This document shows positions 40,533 to 48,715 of a stretch of 64,000 nt of DNA, piece by piece. The DNA is taken from the NCBI GenBank assembly GCA_038207585.1, contig JBBQZP010000012.1, positions 1 through 64,000 of the forward strand. Reading direction: 5' to 3'. The notes under the pieces were generated by a model. That model did not search any database, was not told the origin of the DNA, and saw only the letters and a list, made by a program, of their open reading frames with translations. The DNA comes from JBBQZP01 sp038207585. GTDB lineage: Bacteria; Pseudomonadota; Alphaproteobacteria; Rhodobacterales; Rhodobacteraceae. Position 1 is the first letter of the stretch, and the number at the start of each line of letters is the position of its first letter. The translations under genes were made by a program, and so were the position numbers.

Positions 40533-42128
40533 ATGCGCATGATCTGTCAGGTTTTCCTGTTCATTCTACTGGCCGCCCTGCCGACAAGCGGTGAAACCGC
40601 CGGTCTGGGGCAGGATGAAGCGCTCGAATCCAGCCTGCGCACGGCCGTCGATGCCGGTGACATTGCAGCACTGGAACGCATTGTCGGCGAGGCACAGACA
40701 AAGGCGCTTGCGACCCATGACCACGAAGGCTTGCGACAGGCCTTTCGCCGCATCTTCGGAACCACCTCTCTGACCCGCGAAAAAACGCTGGTCGAATGGG
40801 CCGCCACGATGCCGGATTCGGTCTATGCCCATACGGCGCTGGCCGAGATGTATTACTGGCACGCGTTTGCCTACAACTTGGATCCGAGCTCTGACTACGT
40901 ACCCCGCCGGGATGACTTTTTACTCCAGAACAATCTCGCTATTCTAGAGTCAGCGCGGGCCGTGGCGATTAACCCGGCCTTTCTACGGGCCACGGATCTT
41001 GCCCTTTTTGCTGCGGTTAATGGTCCGCATGCGCAAATGGTGGCCGATATTACCGCGCGCGCTATGGCCGCAGAACCGAACGCGGATACCGTGCGACATG
41101 CGGCTTGGGTCGTGGGGGCGTGCCGGTCAGACTGCATCGGCGGTGTTTTCAAGGTATGCGCCGAGCTTGCGCCAAAAGTGCGGGGCTATTCGCCAGAACA
41201 ATGCATCATCGAAGCGATTCTTGACGGGCATGTCGTGACGGACACCTCACCGATCTACAAAGCGGCGCATCAAGCGGCGCTGCAAAGCACCTCAACACGC
41301 CTTGCCCGATATCGCAGTGCCGTCATTCTGGAACTGTCACCCGACGGGCTGGACCCGCAAGAGGTGTTTGCCCAGCATCTCGCCGCCCTGAACGTCTGGA
41401 CCGACCTTTCGGAATGGAAGGGGCAAGCCGATGATCTGGCGCGGCGCTATGCCAACAGCATCTTCAGCGGCGTCGCCCTGAAAAAGCTGCGCGCCGAGCT
41501 GGATCAGCGCCTGATCGACGATCCGCGCAACCCGAAGTATCTGCTTCTCATTTCCAATATCGGGGACATTCCGCCGATGACCGGCGACCGGGCCACCGAT
41601 GCCACGCGCCAGCGTTCGACCCGCTATGCGCAACTTTGGCGCGACGCCATGCCCTATGGCAAGCACAGCGCGACCTACTGGATGTTGGGGTCAGTTGACG
41701 GGATCGACCGCGTGATCGAACCGGAGGCCTATCTTGCAACGATCAACAACGCCTTCGTTGCCTCCAACAACTCTGCCTTTGCTTTCGACAATGCGCTTTG
41801 GTTCATCGGCATCACTGAAGACACTTTTGCCCATGAAGGGTTCAAGGATGAAGCCGGCACCCCGCGCCCAGTGGATGCTGCGGCATGGGAAACGATCATG
41901 GCCTGCCCGAAAGCACGGATTGCTATCGTCTATGATGCCGTTTGCGAGGCAGGCGAGCTGAACCTCTGCGCGCTGTCCAGCCCCGGCTTCTCCAAGGTCA
42001 AAGGTATTCTGGACGAGGTTCAGGCAGGCAAGCTCTGCCCCGAACTGAAGGGCAAAGACGCGCTGGAACTTGCCTATACGACAATTGTTCCGGTTCCGGG
42101 TCATTCGGGCACTGACAGTCAGCCTTGA
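40533..42128 (+). CDS. Exported helical-repeat protein of unknown function
   Basis: A 531-residue protein with a signal peptide (MRMICQVFLFILLAALPTSG; mature start near residue 20-23). The rest is predicted to be all-helical, with TPR-like pairs (VYAHTALAEMYYWHAFAY, LAILESARAVAINPAFLRAT) and several cysteines (GACRSDCIGGVFKVCAELAP, CPKARIAIVYDAVCEAGELN LC) that could form disulfides in the periplasm. The segment ALERIVGEAQTKALATHDHE resembles DUF4034-type proteins. I do not recognise a function. AAGGG lies eight bases before the ATG. It follows the sulfotransferase by 83 bases. Confidence 0.6.
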   Translation: MRMICQVFLFILLAALPTSGETAGLGQDEALESSLRTAVDAGDIAALERIVGEAQTKALATHDHEGLRQAFRRIFGTTSLTREKTLVEWAATMPDSVYAHTALAEMYYWHAFAYNLDPSSDYVPRRDDFLLQNNLAILESARAVAINPAFLRATDLALFAAVNGPHAQMVADITARAMAAEPNADTVRHAAWVVGACRSDCIGGVFKVCAELAPKVRGYSPEQCIIEAILDGHVVTDTSPIYKAAHQAALQSTSTRLARYRSAVILELSPDGLDPQEVFAQHLAALNVWTDLSEWKGQADDLARRYANSIFSGVALKKLRAELDQRLIDDPRNPKYLLLISNIGDIPPMTGDRATDATRQRSTRYAQLWRDAMPYGKHSATYWMLGSVDGIDRVIEPEAYLATINNAFVASNNSAFAFDNALWFIGITEDTFAHEGFKDEAGTPRPVDAAAWETIMACPKARIAIVYDAVCEAGELNLCALSSPGFSKVKGILDEVQAGKLCPELKGKDALELAYTTIVPVPGHSGTDSQP

Positions 42129-42222
42129 TTCATAAACATTTGCCGGACGTAAAATCAGAATTCTGTGGTCCGATGTGAATGAGGCACTATCTTCACGCTC
42201 GTAACGGCGCGTCGGGGGCGTG

Positions 42223-42951
42223 ATGTCGATTGTTCTGATGCTGGGCAGTGGCCCGAATGTGTTGGCGGCGCGGGATTTTCCGCGCGCGGGCTTTGATGCC
42301 GTAGTGACCATCAACAACGCCTGGGCGGTGCGGCCTGACTGGGATTATCTGGTCTGCCCCGAGGATTTTCCAGCCGACCGCCGCCCCGTTGATCTGACCG
42401 CGCCGCAGCGCGTGATCGAAGCGCAGGCCTTTGTTCCCGCCCAGAATGCCTACGGCGGCTTTGTTTATGCCGGGGGCACGATGGCGTTCACGGCGTCTTA
42501 TTGGGCGCTGCATGTCTTGCGGCCGAAAGTGATCGCCTATCTGGGCTGCGACATGGTCTACCCCGCCGCAACGCAAACGCATTTTTATGGCAACGGCGCG
42601 CCCGACCCTTTGCGCAAGGATGTCACGCTGCGGTCGCTGCCCGCGAAATCTGCGCGTCTGATGTGCATGGCCGCAGCGCAAGGCTGCGCTTTGGTGAACC
42701 TGTCAGCCGATAAAAGCCGCCTGATCTTTCCGCGCGCAGGGGTAACCGGCCTACCGGGCGTGGCACCACGCGCGATCAACATCGCCCGCATGGACCTTGC
42801 GTTGCGGCGCGAGGATGCCCTTGGTTATGTCGTGCCGTCGGGCCGCTATTGGGAATCGGGCGATGTCTTTGACACCCACGAGATAGACGCGCTGGACCGT
42901 CTTTGGTTGCAGGCCGCCGTCAGCGGAAATTGCCAGTCAAAGGCGGCGTAA
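42223..42951 (+). CDS. Unrecognised protein with glycosyltransferase-like features
   Basis: A 242-residue soluble protein. It starts with a nucleotide-binding-like loop (SIVLMLGSGPNVLAARDF), then VTINNAWAVRPDWDYLVCPE, and contains VIAYLGCDMVYPAATQTHFY G followed by DPLRKDVTLRSL. A glycine loop, an acceptor-like N/W segment and a G-x-D-M-x-Y...THFYG motif are reminiscent of sialyltransferase-like or DUF115-type proteins that use nucleotide sugars or related cofactors, but no family can be named. Position in the glycosyltransferase/sulfotransferase locus supports a glycan role. GTG 42220 is an alternative start. Confidence 0.5.
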   Translation: MSIVLMLGSGPNVLAARDFPRAGFDAVVTINNAWAVRPDWDYLVCPEDFPADRRPVDLTAPQRVIEAQAFVPAQNAYGGFVYAGGTMAFTASYWALHVLRPKVIAYLGCDMVYPAATQTHFYGNGAPDPLRKDVTLRSLPAKSARLMCMAAAQGCALVNLSADKSRLIFPRAGVTGLPGVAPRAINIARMDLALRREDALGYVVPSGRYWESGDVFDTHEIDALDRLWLQAAVSGNCQSKAA

Positions 42952-42954
42952 GCG

Positions 42955-43944
42955 CTACAGAACCCCGTGCTTGCGAAACAGCGCGGTCAGGTCCGCCTCG
43001 GGCCGCGCACCGATATGGCTGATCACCTCGGACGCGGCGATGCAGCCCATTTTGCCAGCCGTTTCAAGCCCGTGCCCGTTGGTGATGGCCCAAAGGAAGG
43101 CACCTGCGAACAGATCGCCCGCACCTGTCGCATCAACAATTTGCGTCGGAATGGCAGGCACATGCCAGCGGTCCGCACCCGAAAGGATATGCGCACCATT
43201 CTCGCCTTCGGTGCAGGCGACGATCCCCACCTCGGCAGCGGCGGCGGCAAGGGCCGCGTCAAAATCATCGGTCTGATACATCGACAACAACTCGGCCCGG
43301 TTTGCGAACAAGAGGTCCACATCGGCAGTAATCATCCGGCGGAAGGCGTCGCGGTGCCGCTCCACGCAGAACGGGTCCGACAGGGTGATCGACACCCGGC
43401 CCCCGGCCCCTTTACAGGCCGCAATCGCCTTGGCAAAGGCCTGGTGACTGGCCGGGCCGTCAAAGCGGTAACCCTCAAGATAAATCCACTCGGCCTGTGA
43501 CATCTGTGCGTCATCAATATCATCGGGCGTCAGAAACTCGGACCAGCCCAGATAGGTGTTCATCGACCGCTCGCCATCCGGCGTCACCAGAATGATGCAG
43601 CGCCCGGTTTCCTGGCTGTCGCCCGACGCAAGCGGCGTCTCATAAACCGCCCCCTGCGCGCGCAGATCATGGGCGAAAATCGCACCAAGCTGGTCATCGC
43701 GCACTTTGCCGACATAGGCCGTGCGGCCCCCCAGATGGGCGATGCCCGCGATCGTATTGGCTGCCGACCCGCCCGAAACCTCACGCGCGGGGCCGATCCT
43801 GTCATATAAGGCGACTGCGCGCGGCATGTCGATCAACTGCATGATCCCCTTGCCGATGCCGTTTGCGGCCAGAAAGCCCTCATCCGCATGGGCCAGCACA
43901 TCGACCATCGCATTGCCGATGCCGACCACCTGAAACTTTTTCAT
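42955..43944 (-). CDS. Adenosine kinase (PfkB family)
   Basis: A 329-residue ribokinase-like sugar/nucleoside kinase. VVGIGNAMVDVLAHADEGFL, SGGSAANTIAGIAHLGGRTA YV and the catalytic motif IVDATGAGDLFAGAFLWAI (base Asp in GAGD, about residue 268) are typical; this subgroup is annotated as adenosine kinase in alphaproteobacteria, though ribokinase or inosine-guanosine kinase activity is possible. It overlaps nth by four bases. Confidence 0.85.
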   Translation of the reverse strand: MKKFQVVGIGNAMVDVLAHADEGFLAANGIGKGIMQLIDMPRAVALYDRIGPAREVSGGSAANTIAGIAHLGGRTAYVGKVRDDQLGAIFAHDLRAQGAVYETPLASGDSQETGRCIILVTPDGERSMNTYLGWSEFLTPDDIDDAQMSQAEWIYLEGYRFDGPASHQAFAKAIAACKGAGGRVSITLSDPFCVERHRDAFRRMITADVDLLFANRAELLSMYQTDDFDAALAAAAAEVGIVACTEGENGAHILSGADRWHVPAIPTQIVDATGAGDLFAGAFLWAITNGHGLETAGKMGCIAASEVISHIGARPEADLTALFRKHGVL

Positions 43945-44585
43945 TCTGTCTTATCCTCAAATTGGCACAGGTCGCGGATCGGACAGATACCGCATTTGGG
44001 TTTGCGCGCGGTGCAGATATACCGCCCGTGAAGTATCATCCAGTGATGCGCGTGCTGCTGGAATTCGGCGGGGATGTGATCTTCAATCGCGCGTTCTACC
44101 GCGTCAGCATCCTTACCGGGGCACACGCCCGTGCGGTTGCCGAAACGGAAGATATGGGTATCCACCGCCTGCGCCGGAATGTGCCACCACATGTTCAAGA
44201 CCACATTCGCTGTCTTGCGCCCGACACCGGGCAGCGATTGCAACGCGGCGCGGCTGGAGGGCACCTCGCCTGCGTAATCATCCACCAGAATACGGCTGAG
44301 TTTGATCACGTTCTTGGCCTTCTGGCGGAAAAGCCCAATCGTCTTGATCGCCTCAGTCAGCCCGGCCTCGCCCAGATCAAGCATCTTTTGCGGTGTATCA
44401 ATGGTGGCAAACAACGGCCGTGTCGCCTTGTTCACCCCGGCATCGGTGGCCTGCGCCGACAGGGCAACGGCGACCAGCAGGGTAAAGGCGTTCACATGAT
44501 AAAGCTCACCCTGCGGTTCGGCTTCAAGGGCCTGAAACCGGGAAAAGATCGTGTGGATGGGGTGATAGCCAAGTTGAAGCGCCAT
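43941..44585 (-). CDS. nth: Endonuclease III
   Basis: A 214-residue bifunctional DNA glycosylase/AP lyase that removes oxidised pyrimidines. The helix-hairpin-helix LQSLPGVGRKTANVVLNMWW carries the catalytic lysine, VDTHIFRFGNRTG the catalytic aspartate, and CTARKPKCGICPIRDLCQF the four cysteines of the 4Fe-4S cluster. The start MALQLGYHPIHTIF at 44585 fits the family; upstream extension is unlikely. The gene is coupled (ATGA) to the kinase gene downstream. Confidence 0.95.
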   Translation of the reverse strand: MALQLGYHPIHTIFSRFQALEAEPQGELYHVNAFTLLVAVALSAQATDAGVNKATRPLFATIDTPQKMLDLGEAGLTEAIKTIGLFRQKAKNVIKLSRILVDDYAGEVPSSRAALQSLPGVGRKTANVVLNMWWHIPAQAVDTHIFRFGNRTGVCPGKDADAVERAIEDHIPAEFQQHAHHWMILHGRYICTARKPKCGICPIRDLCQFEDKTE

Positions 44586-44701
44586 GGGGACCTCATGCCA
44601 AAGGCGGGCGGTCACGGCAAGCGGTGCTTGCCGCTTTGCGCAGTTTTCGGGTCGCAGCCCAGGGCCGCCCCGCGTATCCTTGCCCAAAGAAGGAGCATCC
44701 G

Positions 44702-45565
44702 ATGGACCCCGCATCCCCCACCTACCATTACAGCGTCATCGCCCGCGCCCTGCAGGTGATCGACGGTGCCGGTCCAGGCCTGACATTGGACAGCCTTGCC
44801 GCCGAAATGGGGATGAGTGCTGCACATTTTCAGCGCCTGTTCTCGCAATGGGTCGGCGTGTCGCCCAAACGCTATCAGCAATACCTGACACTGGATCACG
44901 CGCGGCACTTGTTGGCGGATCGGTTCACGGTGCTGGAGACGTCGCTTGCCACCGGGCTTTCGGGCGGTGGTCGCCTGCACGATCTGTTCCTGCGGTGGGA
45001 GGCGATGAGCCCCGGCGACTATGCCCTTGGCGGCGCGGGGTTGACCATTTTCTGGGGCTGGTTTGACAGCCCCTTTGGCCCGGCCTTGGTCATGGGCACC
45101 GACAAGGGCATCTGCGGCATGGGCTTTGCGGCAGAAGCCGGGGCCGAGGCGACCTTTGCCGATCTGACCGCGCGCTGGCCCAGGGCCGCCTATGTGGAAG
45201 ACCCCACGATGCTGCGCCCGTGGGTGCTGTCGGCCTTCGGCACCACCTCAAACCGCAATGCCGACACGCCCGTCTACCTGATTGGCGCACCCTTCCAGAT
45301 CAAGGTGTGGGAGGCGCTTATGCGCATCCCCACAGGCCATGTCACCACCTATGGCGAGATTGCGGGCAGTATCGGCAACGCCAAGGCGGTGCGCGCTGTA
45401 GGCACGGCGGTGGGGCGCAATCCGGTGTCCTGGCTGATCCCCTGCCACCGGGCCATGCGCAAATCAGGCGGACTTGGCGGATATCACTGGGGCCTGCCTG
45501 TGAAACGCGCGATGCTGGCTTGGGAGAGTGCGCGCGAAGACGCTGTATCACACGCAGCATCGTGA
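44702..45565 (+). CDS. Ada-like protein: AraC DNA-binding domain fused to O6-alkylguanine-DNA alkyltransferase
   Basis: A 287-residue fusion. Residues 1-100 are an AraC helix-turn-helix region (SLAAEMGMSAAHFQRLFSQW, then TGLSGGGRLHDLFLRWEAMS); residues 105-280 are the alkyltransferase, with the acceptor cysteine in NPVSWLIPCHRAMRKSGGLG and the preceding KVWEALMRIPTGHVTTYGEI. The N-terminal Ada domain that accepts methyl phosphotriesters (Cys38 in E. coli) is absent, so it can repair O6-methylguanine but would lack the usual switch. AAGGAG lies eight bases before the ATG. It diverges from nth, another repair gene. Confidence 0.9.
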   Translation: MDPASPTYHYSVIARALQVIDGAGPGLTLDSLAAEMGMSAAHFQRLFSQWVGVSPKRYQQYLTLDHARHLLADRFTVLETSLATGLSGGGRLHDLFLRWEAMSPGDYALGGAGLTIFWGWFDSPFGPALVMGTDKGICGMGFAAEAGAEATFADLTARWPRAAYVEDPTMLRPWVLSAFGTTSNRNADTPVYLIGAPFQIKVWEALMRIPTGHVTTYGEIAGSIGNAKAVRAVGTAVGRNPVSWLIPCHRAMRKSGGLGGYHWGLPVKRAMLAWESAREDAVSHAAS

Positions 45566-45581
45566 TGCGCGGAAACTTGCC

Positions 45582-45602
45582 AAGCCAAAGGTTTGGCTTT
45601 TT
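45582..45602 (+). terminator. Rho-independent terminator after the Ada-like gene
   Basis: AAGCCAA (45582-45588) and TTGGCTT (45593-45599) form a 7-bp stem around AGGT... with a T-run continuing to 45602, 16 bases after the stop. Confidence 0.65.
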
Positions 45603-45673
45603 GGAACCAATGCGGCTTGATATACGTTGGTACAAGTCCGGGAAAAACCCGGTGTCCATAACGAGGCTGCGAG

Positions 45674-46327
45674 ATGACATTGAAAACCCCATTAGCCTTG
45701 GCCCTAGCGGCCTCCTTTGGCCTTGCGGCCTGTGACGTTGACCCCAACGCCTACCCCAACGACCCCAACGCGCGCACCAAACAGGGCGCCGTTGCAGGCG
45801 CGCTTCTGGGCGGCATTGCCGGTGCCTCGGCCAGCGACAACGAACTGCGCGACGGTGCTTTGGGCGCTTTGGCGGGTGGTCTGATCGGCGGCGCCATCGG
45901 CAACTCGCTTGATAAACAGGCATCCGCACTGCGCGGGTCGCTCAGCGGCAACACCACCGTCACCAATAACGGCAAGTATCTGACCGTGACCCTGCCGCAG
46001 GACATTCTGTTTGCCGTCGACAGCGCAAGCCTGCGCCCTGACCTGCGCCGCGATCTGCAGACCGTATCGCGCAACCTGATCGAATACCCCAACAGCCAGA
46101 TCGAGGTGATCGGCCACACCGATAACACCGGTGCATCGGCCTATAATCAGGATCTGTCGGAGCGTCGCGCGGCGGCTGTCGCGTCGGAACTTACGGCGAA
46201 TGGTGTGCCGTTCAACCGCGTGTCATCCTATGGCCGTGGCGAAACCCAACCCCTCGCATCGAACCTGACACCTCAGGGTCAGGCGCAGAACCGGCGCGTC
46301 GAAATCATCATCCGCCCGACGAACTGA
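45674..46327 (+). CDS. OmpA-family lipoprotein (YiaD/YfiB-like)
   Basis: A 217-residue outer-membrane lipoprotein. Signal and lipobox: LKTPLALALAASFGLAACDV (Cys 20). A glycine-zipper section follows (GAVAGALLGGIAGASASDNE, ALAGGLIGGAIGNSL), then an OmpA C-terminal peptidoglycan-binding domain from residue 105 (DILFAVDSASLRPDLRRDLQ, VIGHTDNTGASAYNQDLSER, GRGETQPLASNLTPQGQAQN RRVEI). It links the outer membrane to peptidoglycan. A strong terminator follows. Confidence 0.92.
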   Translation: MTLKTPLALALAASFGLAACDVDPNAYPNDPNARTKQGAVAGALLGGIAGASASDNELRDGALGALAGGLIGGAIGNSLDKQASALRGSLSGNTTVTNNGKYLTVTLPQDILFAVDSASLRPDLRRDLQTVSRNLIEYPNSQIEVIGHTDNTGASAYNQDLSERRAAAVASELTANGVPFNRVSSYGRGETQPLASNLTPQGQAQNRRVEIIIRPTN

Positions 46328-46346
46328 ACCTGGTGACATTGCGAAG

Positions 46347-46374
46347 AGGGCGGGCCCGAGGTCCGCCCTTTTTT
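46347..46374 (+). terminator. Rho-independent terminator after the OmpA lipoprotein gene
   Basis: A 10-bp stem (AGGGCGGGCC at 46347-46356 with 46360-46369, one G-T pair), 3-base loop CGA, then six T at 46369-46374. A textbook intrinsic terminator, 20 bases after the stop. Confidence 0.9.
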
Positions 46375-46426
46375 CTTGCGATTTTCCCGGTGCGGTCATA
46401 GTTTCTGACCAATCTTGGGGAACAAC

Positions 46427-47194
46427 ATGCCATTTGAAAAGGTCCAGACCGAAAAGCTGTCGCAGACCGTGGTCCGCCAGATTGAGCTTTTGATCCTGCG
46501 CGGCGTGCTGCGCCCCGGCGAGCGTCTGCCGTCAGAGCGGGAGCTTTCCGAACGCATGGGCGTCTCGCGCCCCAGCCTGCGCGATGCCGTCGCGGATCTT
46601 GAGGGACGCGGCCTTCTGGTCAGCCGCCCCGGTTCGGGCATCTTTGTGGCCGAAGTACTGGGCTCGGCCTTTTCGCCCGCTTTGGTGCAGCTTTTCGCCA
46701 GCCATGACGATGCGGTGTTCGATTACATCGCCTTTCGCCGAGATTTGGAAGGGCTGGCTGCTGAACGTGCCGCGCGGCTCGGGTCAGATACCGATCTGCT
46801 GGTCGTCGATACCGTCTTTCGCAAGATGGAATCCGCGCATACCAAGCGCAATCCAACAGATGAGGCCGCGCTGGATGCCGAGTTTCACATGGCGATCATC
46901 GAGGCGAGCCATAACGTCGTCATGCTGCACATGATGCGGTCGATGTTCGATCTGTTGCGCGAAGGCGTGTTTTACAACCGCCAACAGATGTTCAAAAGCC
47001 GTATTACCCGCGACATGCTGCTGGACCAGCACCGCGGCATCAACACCGCGATCCAGAAACGCGATCCCGCCGGAGCCCGCGCGGCCGTCGAGGCGCATAT
47101 GGCCTATGTCGAAGGCGCGCTGTCCGAACAGATCAGGGCCGCGCGCAATGAAGCCGTGGCGCGGCAGCGGTTCGAACACGAACAGCACCGCTAA
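46427..47194 (+). CDS. GntR-family regulator, FadR/PdhR-like subgroup
   Basis: A 255-residue regulator. The winged helix-turn-helix is clear: LILRGVLRPGERLPSERELS, ERMGVSRPSLRDAVADLEGR and GLLVSRPGSGIFVAE. The C-terminal helical FCD effector domain (residues 85-235) keeps the metal-binding pattern DAEFHMAIIEASHN and later LDQHRGINTAIQKRDPAGAR and EAHMAYVEGALSE. Proteins like this in Rhodobacterales are PdhR/LldR-like and respond to a carboxylate; the ligand is unknown and no obvious target lies beside it. ATG 46427 with GGGGA upstream. Confidence 0.88.
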   Translation: MPFEKVQTEKLSQTVVRQIELLILRGVLRPGERLPSERELSERMGVSRPSLRDAVADLEGRGLLVSRPGSGIFVAEVLGSAFSPALVQLFASHDDAVFDYIAFRRDLEGLAAERAARLGSDTDLLVVDTVFRKMESAHTKRNPTDEAALDAEFHMAIIEASHNVVMLHMMRSMFDLLREGVFYNRQQMFKSRITRDMLLDQHRGINTAIQKRDPAGARAAVEAHMAYVEGALSEQIRAARNEAVARQRFEHEQHR

Positions 47195-47200
47195 GGCATG

Positions 47201-47226
47201 AAAAAACCCGGCGCGGGGGCCGGGTT
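47201..47226 (-). terminator. Bidirectional terminator between the GntR and ATP synthase genes
   Basis: AACCCGGC (47205-47212) and GCCGGGTT (47219-47226) form an 8-bp stem with a 6-base loop. Read leftward it is followed by six T, so it mainly ends the atp operon 21 bases after atpF; it can also act on the GntR gene. Confidence 0.8.
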
Positions 47227-47246
47227 CGTTCAGAATTTCAAGGGCT

Positions 47247-47801
47247 TCAGTGCAGCTTGGCTTCCACCTGACCAATCGCATCGTCAATCGAGGCTGACGC
47301 AGTTTCCTTGGTCATCTGCTTGGCCAGAATATCACGCGCTGCCGCAATCGCTACGCTGACCGCGCGTTCACGCACTTCGCGCACCGCCGCCGTTTCGGCC
47401 GAAGCAATGCGGTCTTCCGCCGCCGCAACCCGTCGCGCGATGCTGACCTTCAGGTCTTCTTTCGCCTGCGCCGCCGCCGCCATCGCCTCTTCACGCGCGT
47501 TGGCTACGATGCGGTCGGACTGTTCCTGCACTTCCTTCTGCTTGCGCTCATACGACGCAAGAATGATCTTGGCCTCTTCACGCAACTCGCGGGCTTCTTT
47601 CAGATCAGCCGCAATCTGGGCCGAGCGCGCATCAAGCATCCCGGTCAGCTTGCCCGGAACCTTCATATAGATCAGCACGCCGACAAAGATCAGAAACGCG
47701 ATCAGCACGATGAAGTTGGTGTTGCCAAGCGAGATGAACGGCCCGCTTGCCGCCATCGCAGGGCTGGCCAGAACCGCAAGGGGAAGAATCAGTTTTTTCA
47801 T
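47247..47801 (-). CDS. atpF: ATP synthase F0 subunit b
   Basis: A 184-residue peripheral stalk subunit. Short N-terminal part with a hydrophobic leader-like stretch (KLILPLAVLASPAMAA), then a membrane helix (NFIVLIAFLIFVGVLIYMKV) and a long charged coiled coil (KEARELREEAKIILASYERK onward). It dimerises with b' to hold the F1 head against rotation. It is last in the leftward operon atpI-atpB-atpE-b'-b, four bases after the b' gene. Confidence 0.9.
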   Translation of the reverse strand: MKKLILPLAVLASPAMAASGPFISLGNTNFIVLIAFLIFVGVLIYMKVPGKLTGMLDARSAQIAADLKEARELREEAKIILASYERKQKEVQEQSDRIVANAREEAMAAAAQAKEDLKVSIARRVAAAEDRIASAETAAVREVRERAVSVAIAAARDILAKQMTKETASASIDDAIGQVEAKLH

Positions 47802-47805
47802 GGCC

Positions 47806-48354
47806 TTACCCTTTCAACGCGGCATTGACCGCTGCCGTCACGCTGCGCGCATCGGCCTTCCCACCCAAAGCCGCCACCAGTTCGCGGGCGGTATCCTTGG
47901 CAACTTCGGTCACACTTTCCATCGCTCCGGCGCGAATCTCGGCCACGGCCTTTTCCGATTCCGCAGCCTTGGCCGAGATATCGGCATCGGCCTTGGAGGT
48001 GGCGGCATCCAGATCCTTCTGGATATCAGCCTTGGCCGCTGCCACGATCTTGGCCGCTTCGGTGCGTGCCGCAATCAGTGCCGCGTCATAGGCTTTTTCG
48101 GCCTGAACCGCCTGCTGTTTCAGGTCTTCCGCAGCGGCCAGATCGTTGGTGATCGTGCCCGACCGTTCCGCCAGAACCGACCCGATGCGCGGCAAAGCCA
48201 CGCGGGTCAGCAGCAGGTAAATCGCGACCAATGCCACAGCCAGCCAAGCGATCTGGTTGGGCCATGTGGAGAAATCCAGCTGCGGCATGCCGACAGCATG
48301 TTCAGCCGATGCTGCCGCTCCGTGCCCTGCGGCCTCTACAACTTCCGTTGCCAT
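47806..48354 (-). CDS. atpG: ATP synthase F0 subunit b'
   Basis: A 182-residue second form of the peripheral stalk, as in Rhodobacter, cyanobacteria and chloroplasts. The membrane helix (PNQIAWLAVALVAIYLLLTR) follows a 30-residue N-terminus rich in Ala and Glu, then a coiled coil with many Ala/Lys/Asp heptads. Presence of b and b' together is characteristic of photosynthetic bacteria and their relatives. The symbol atpG is used for b' in this group and must not be confused with F1 gamma. Confidence 0.9.
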   Translation of the reverse strand: MATEVVEAAGHGAAASAEHAVGMPQLDFSTWPNQIAWLAVALVAIYLLLTRVALPRIGSVLAERSGTITNDLAAAEDLKQQAVQAEKAYDAALIAARTEAAKIVAAAKADIQKDLDAATSKADADISAKAAESEKAVAEIRAGAMESVTEVAKDTARELVAALGGKADARSVTAAVNAALKG

Positions 48355-48421
48355 TCACGCCTCCTCGTCATCTTTTCCGTCACGAACCGGGGCACCTGCC
48401 CCGGCCCGTCAGTGCGGGAAA

Positions 48422-48670
48422 TCAGACGGCGAACATCAACAGAAGCGCGATCAGGAACGAGAAGATGCCCAGCGCTTCGGCGAACGCGATGCCGACGAAC
48501 AGGTTGGCCATCTGGCCCGGTGCTGCTGACGGGTTGCGCAGGGCACCGGCAAGGAAGTTGCCGGCAATGATGCCCACGCCGACGCCAGCGCCGCCAAGGC
48601 CCATCGTGGCGAGGCCCGCGCCGATGAATTTGCCCATTTGCGCGAATTGTGCTGCTGCTTCAAGTTCCAT
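48422..48670 (-). CDS. atpE: ATP synthase F0 subunit c
   Basis: An 82-residue double-helix hairpin of the rotor ring. The first helix GKFIGAGLATMGLGGAGVGV, the polar loop GALRNPSAAPGQ and the second helix LFVGIAFAEALGIFSFLIAL carry the proton-binding glutamate in FAEALG. It has the GxGxG packing pattern of a proton-type ring. The leader-side gap of 45 bases separates it from atpB, and GGAGC lies just before the ATG. Confidence 0.93.
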   Translation of the reverse strand: MELEAAAQFAQMGKFIGAGLATMGLGGAGVGVGIIAGNFLAGALRNPSAAPGQMANLFVGIAFAEALGIFSFLIALLLMFAV

Positions 48671-48715
48671 GGAAAGCTCCTTTGGGGATGGTAAGATCAG
48701 GTTAAGGGGAAAGAC

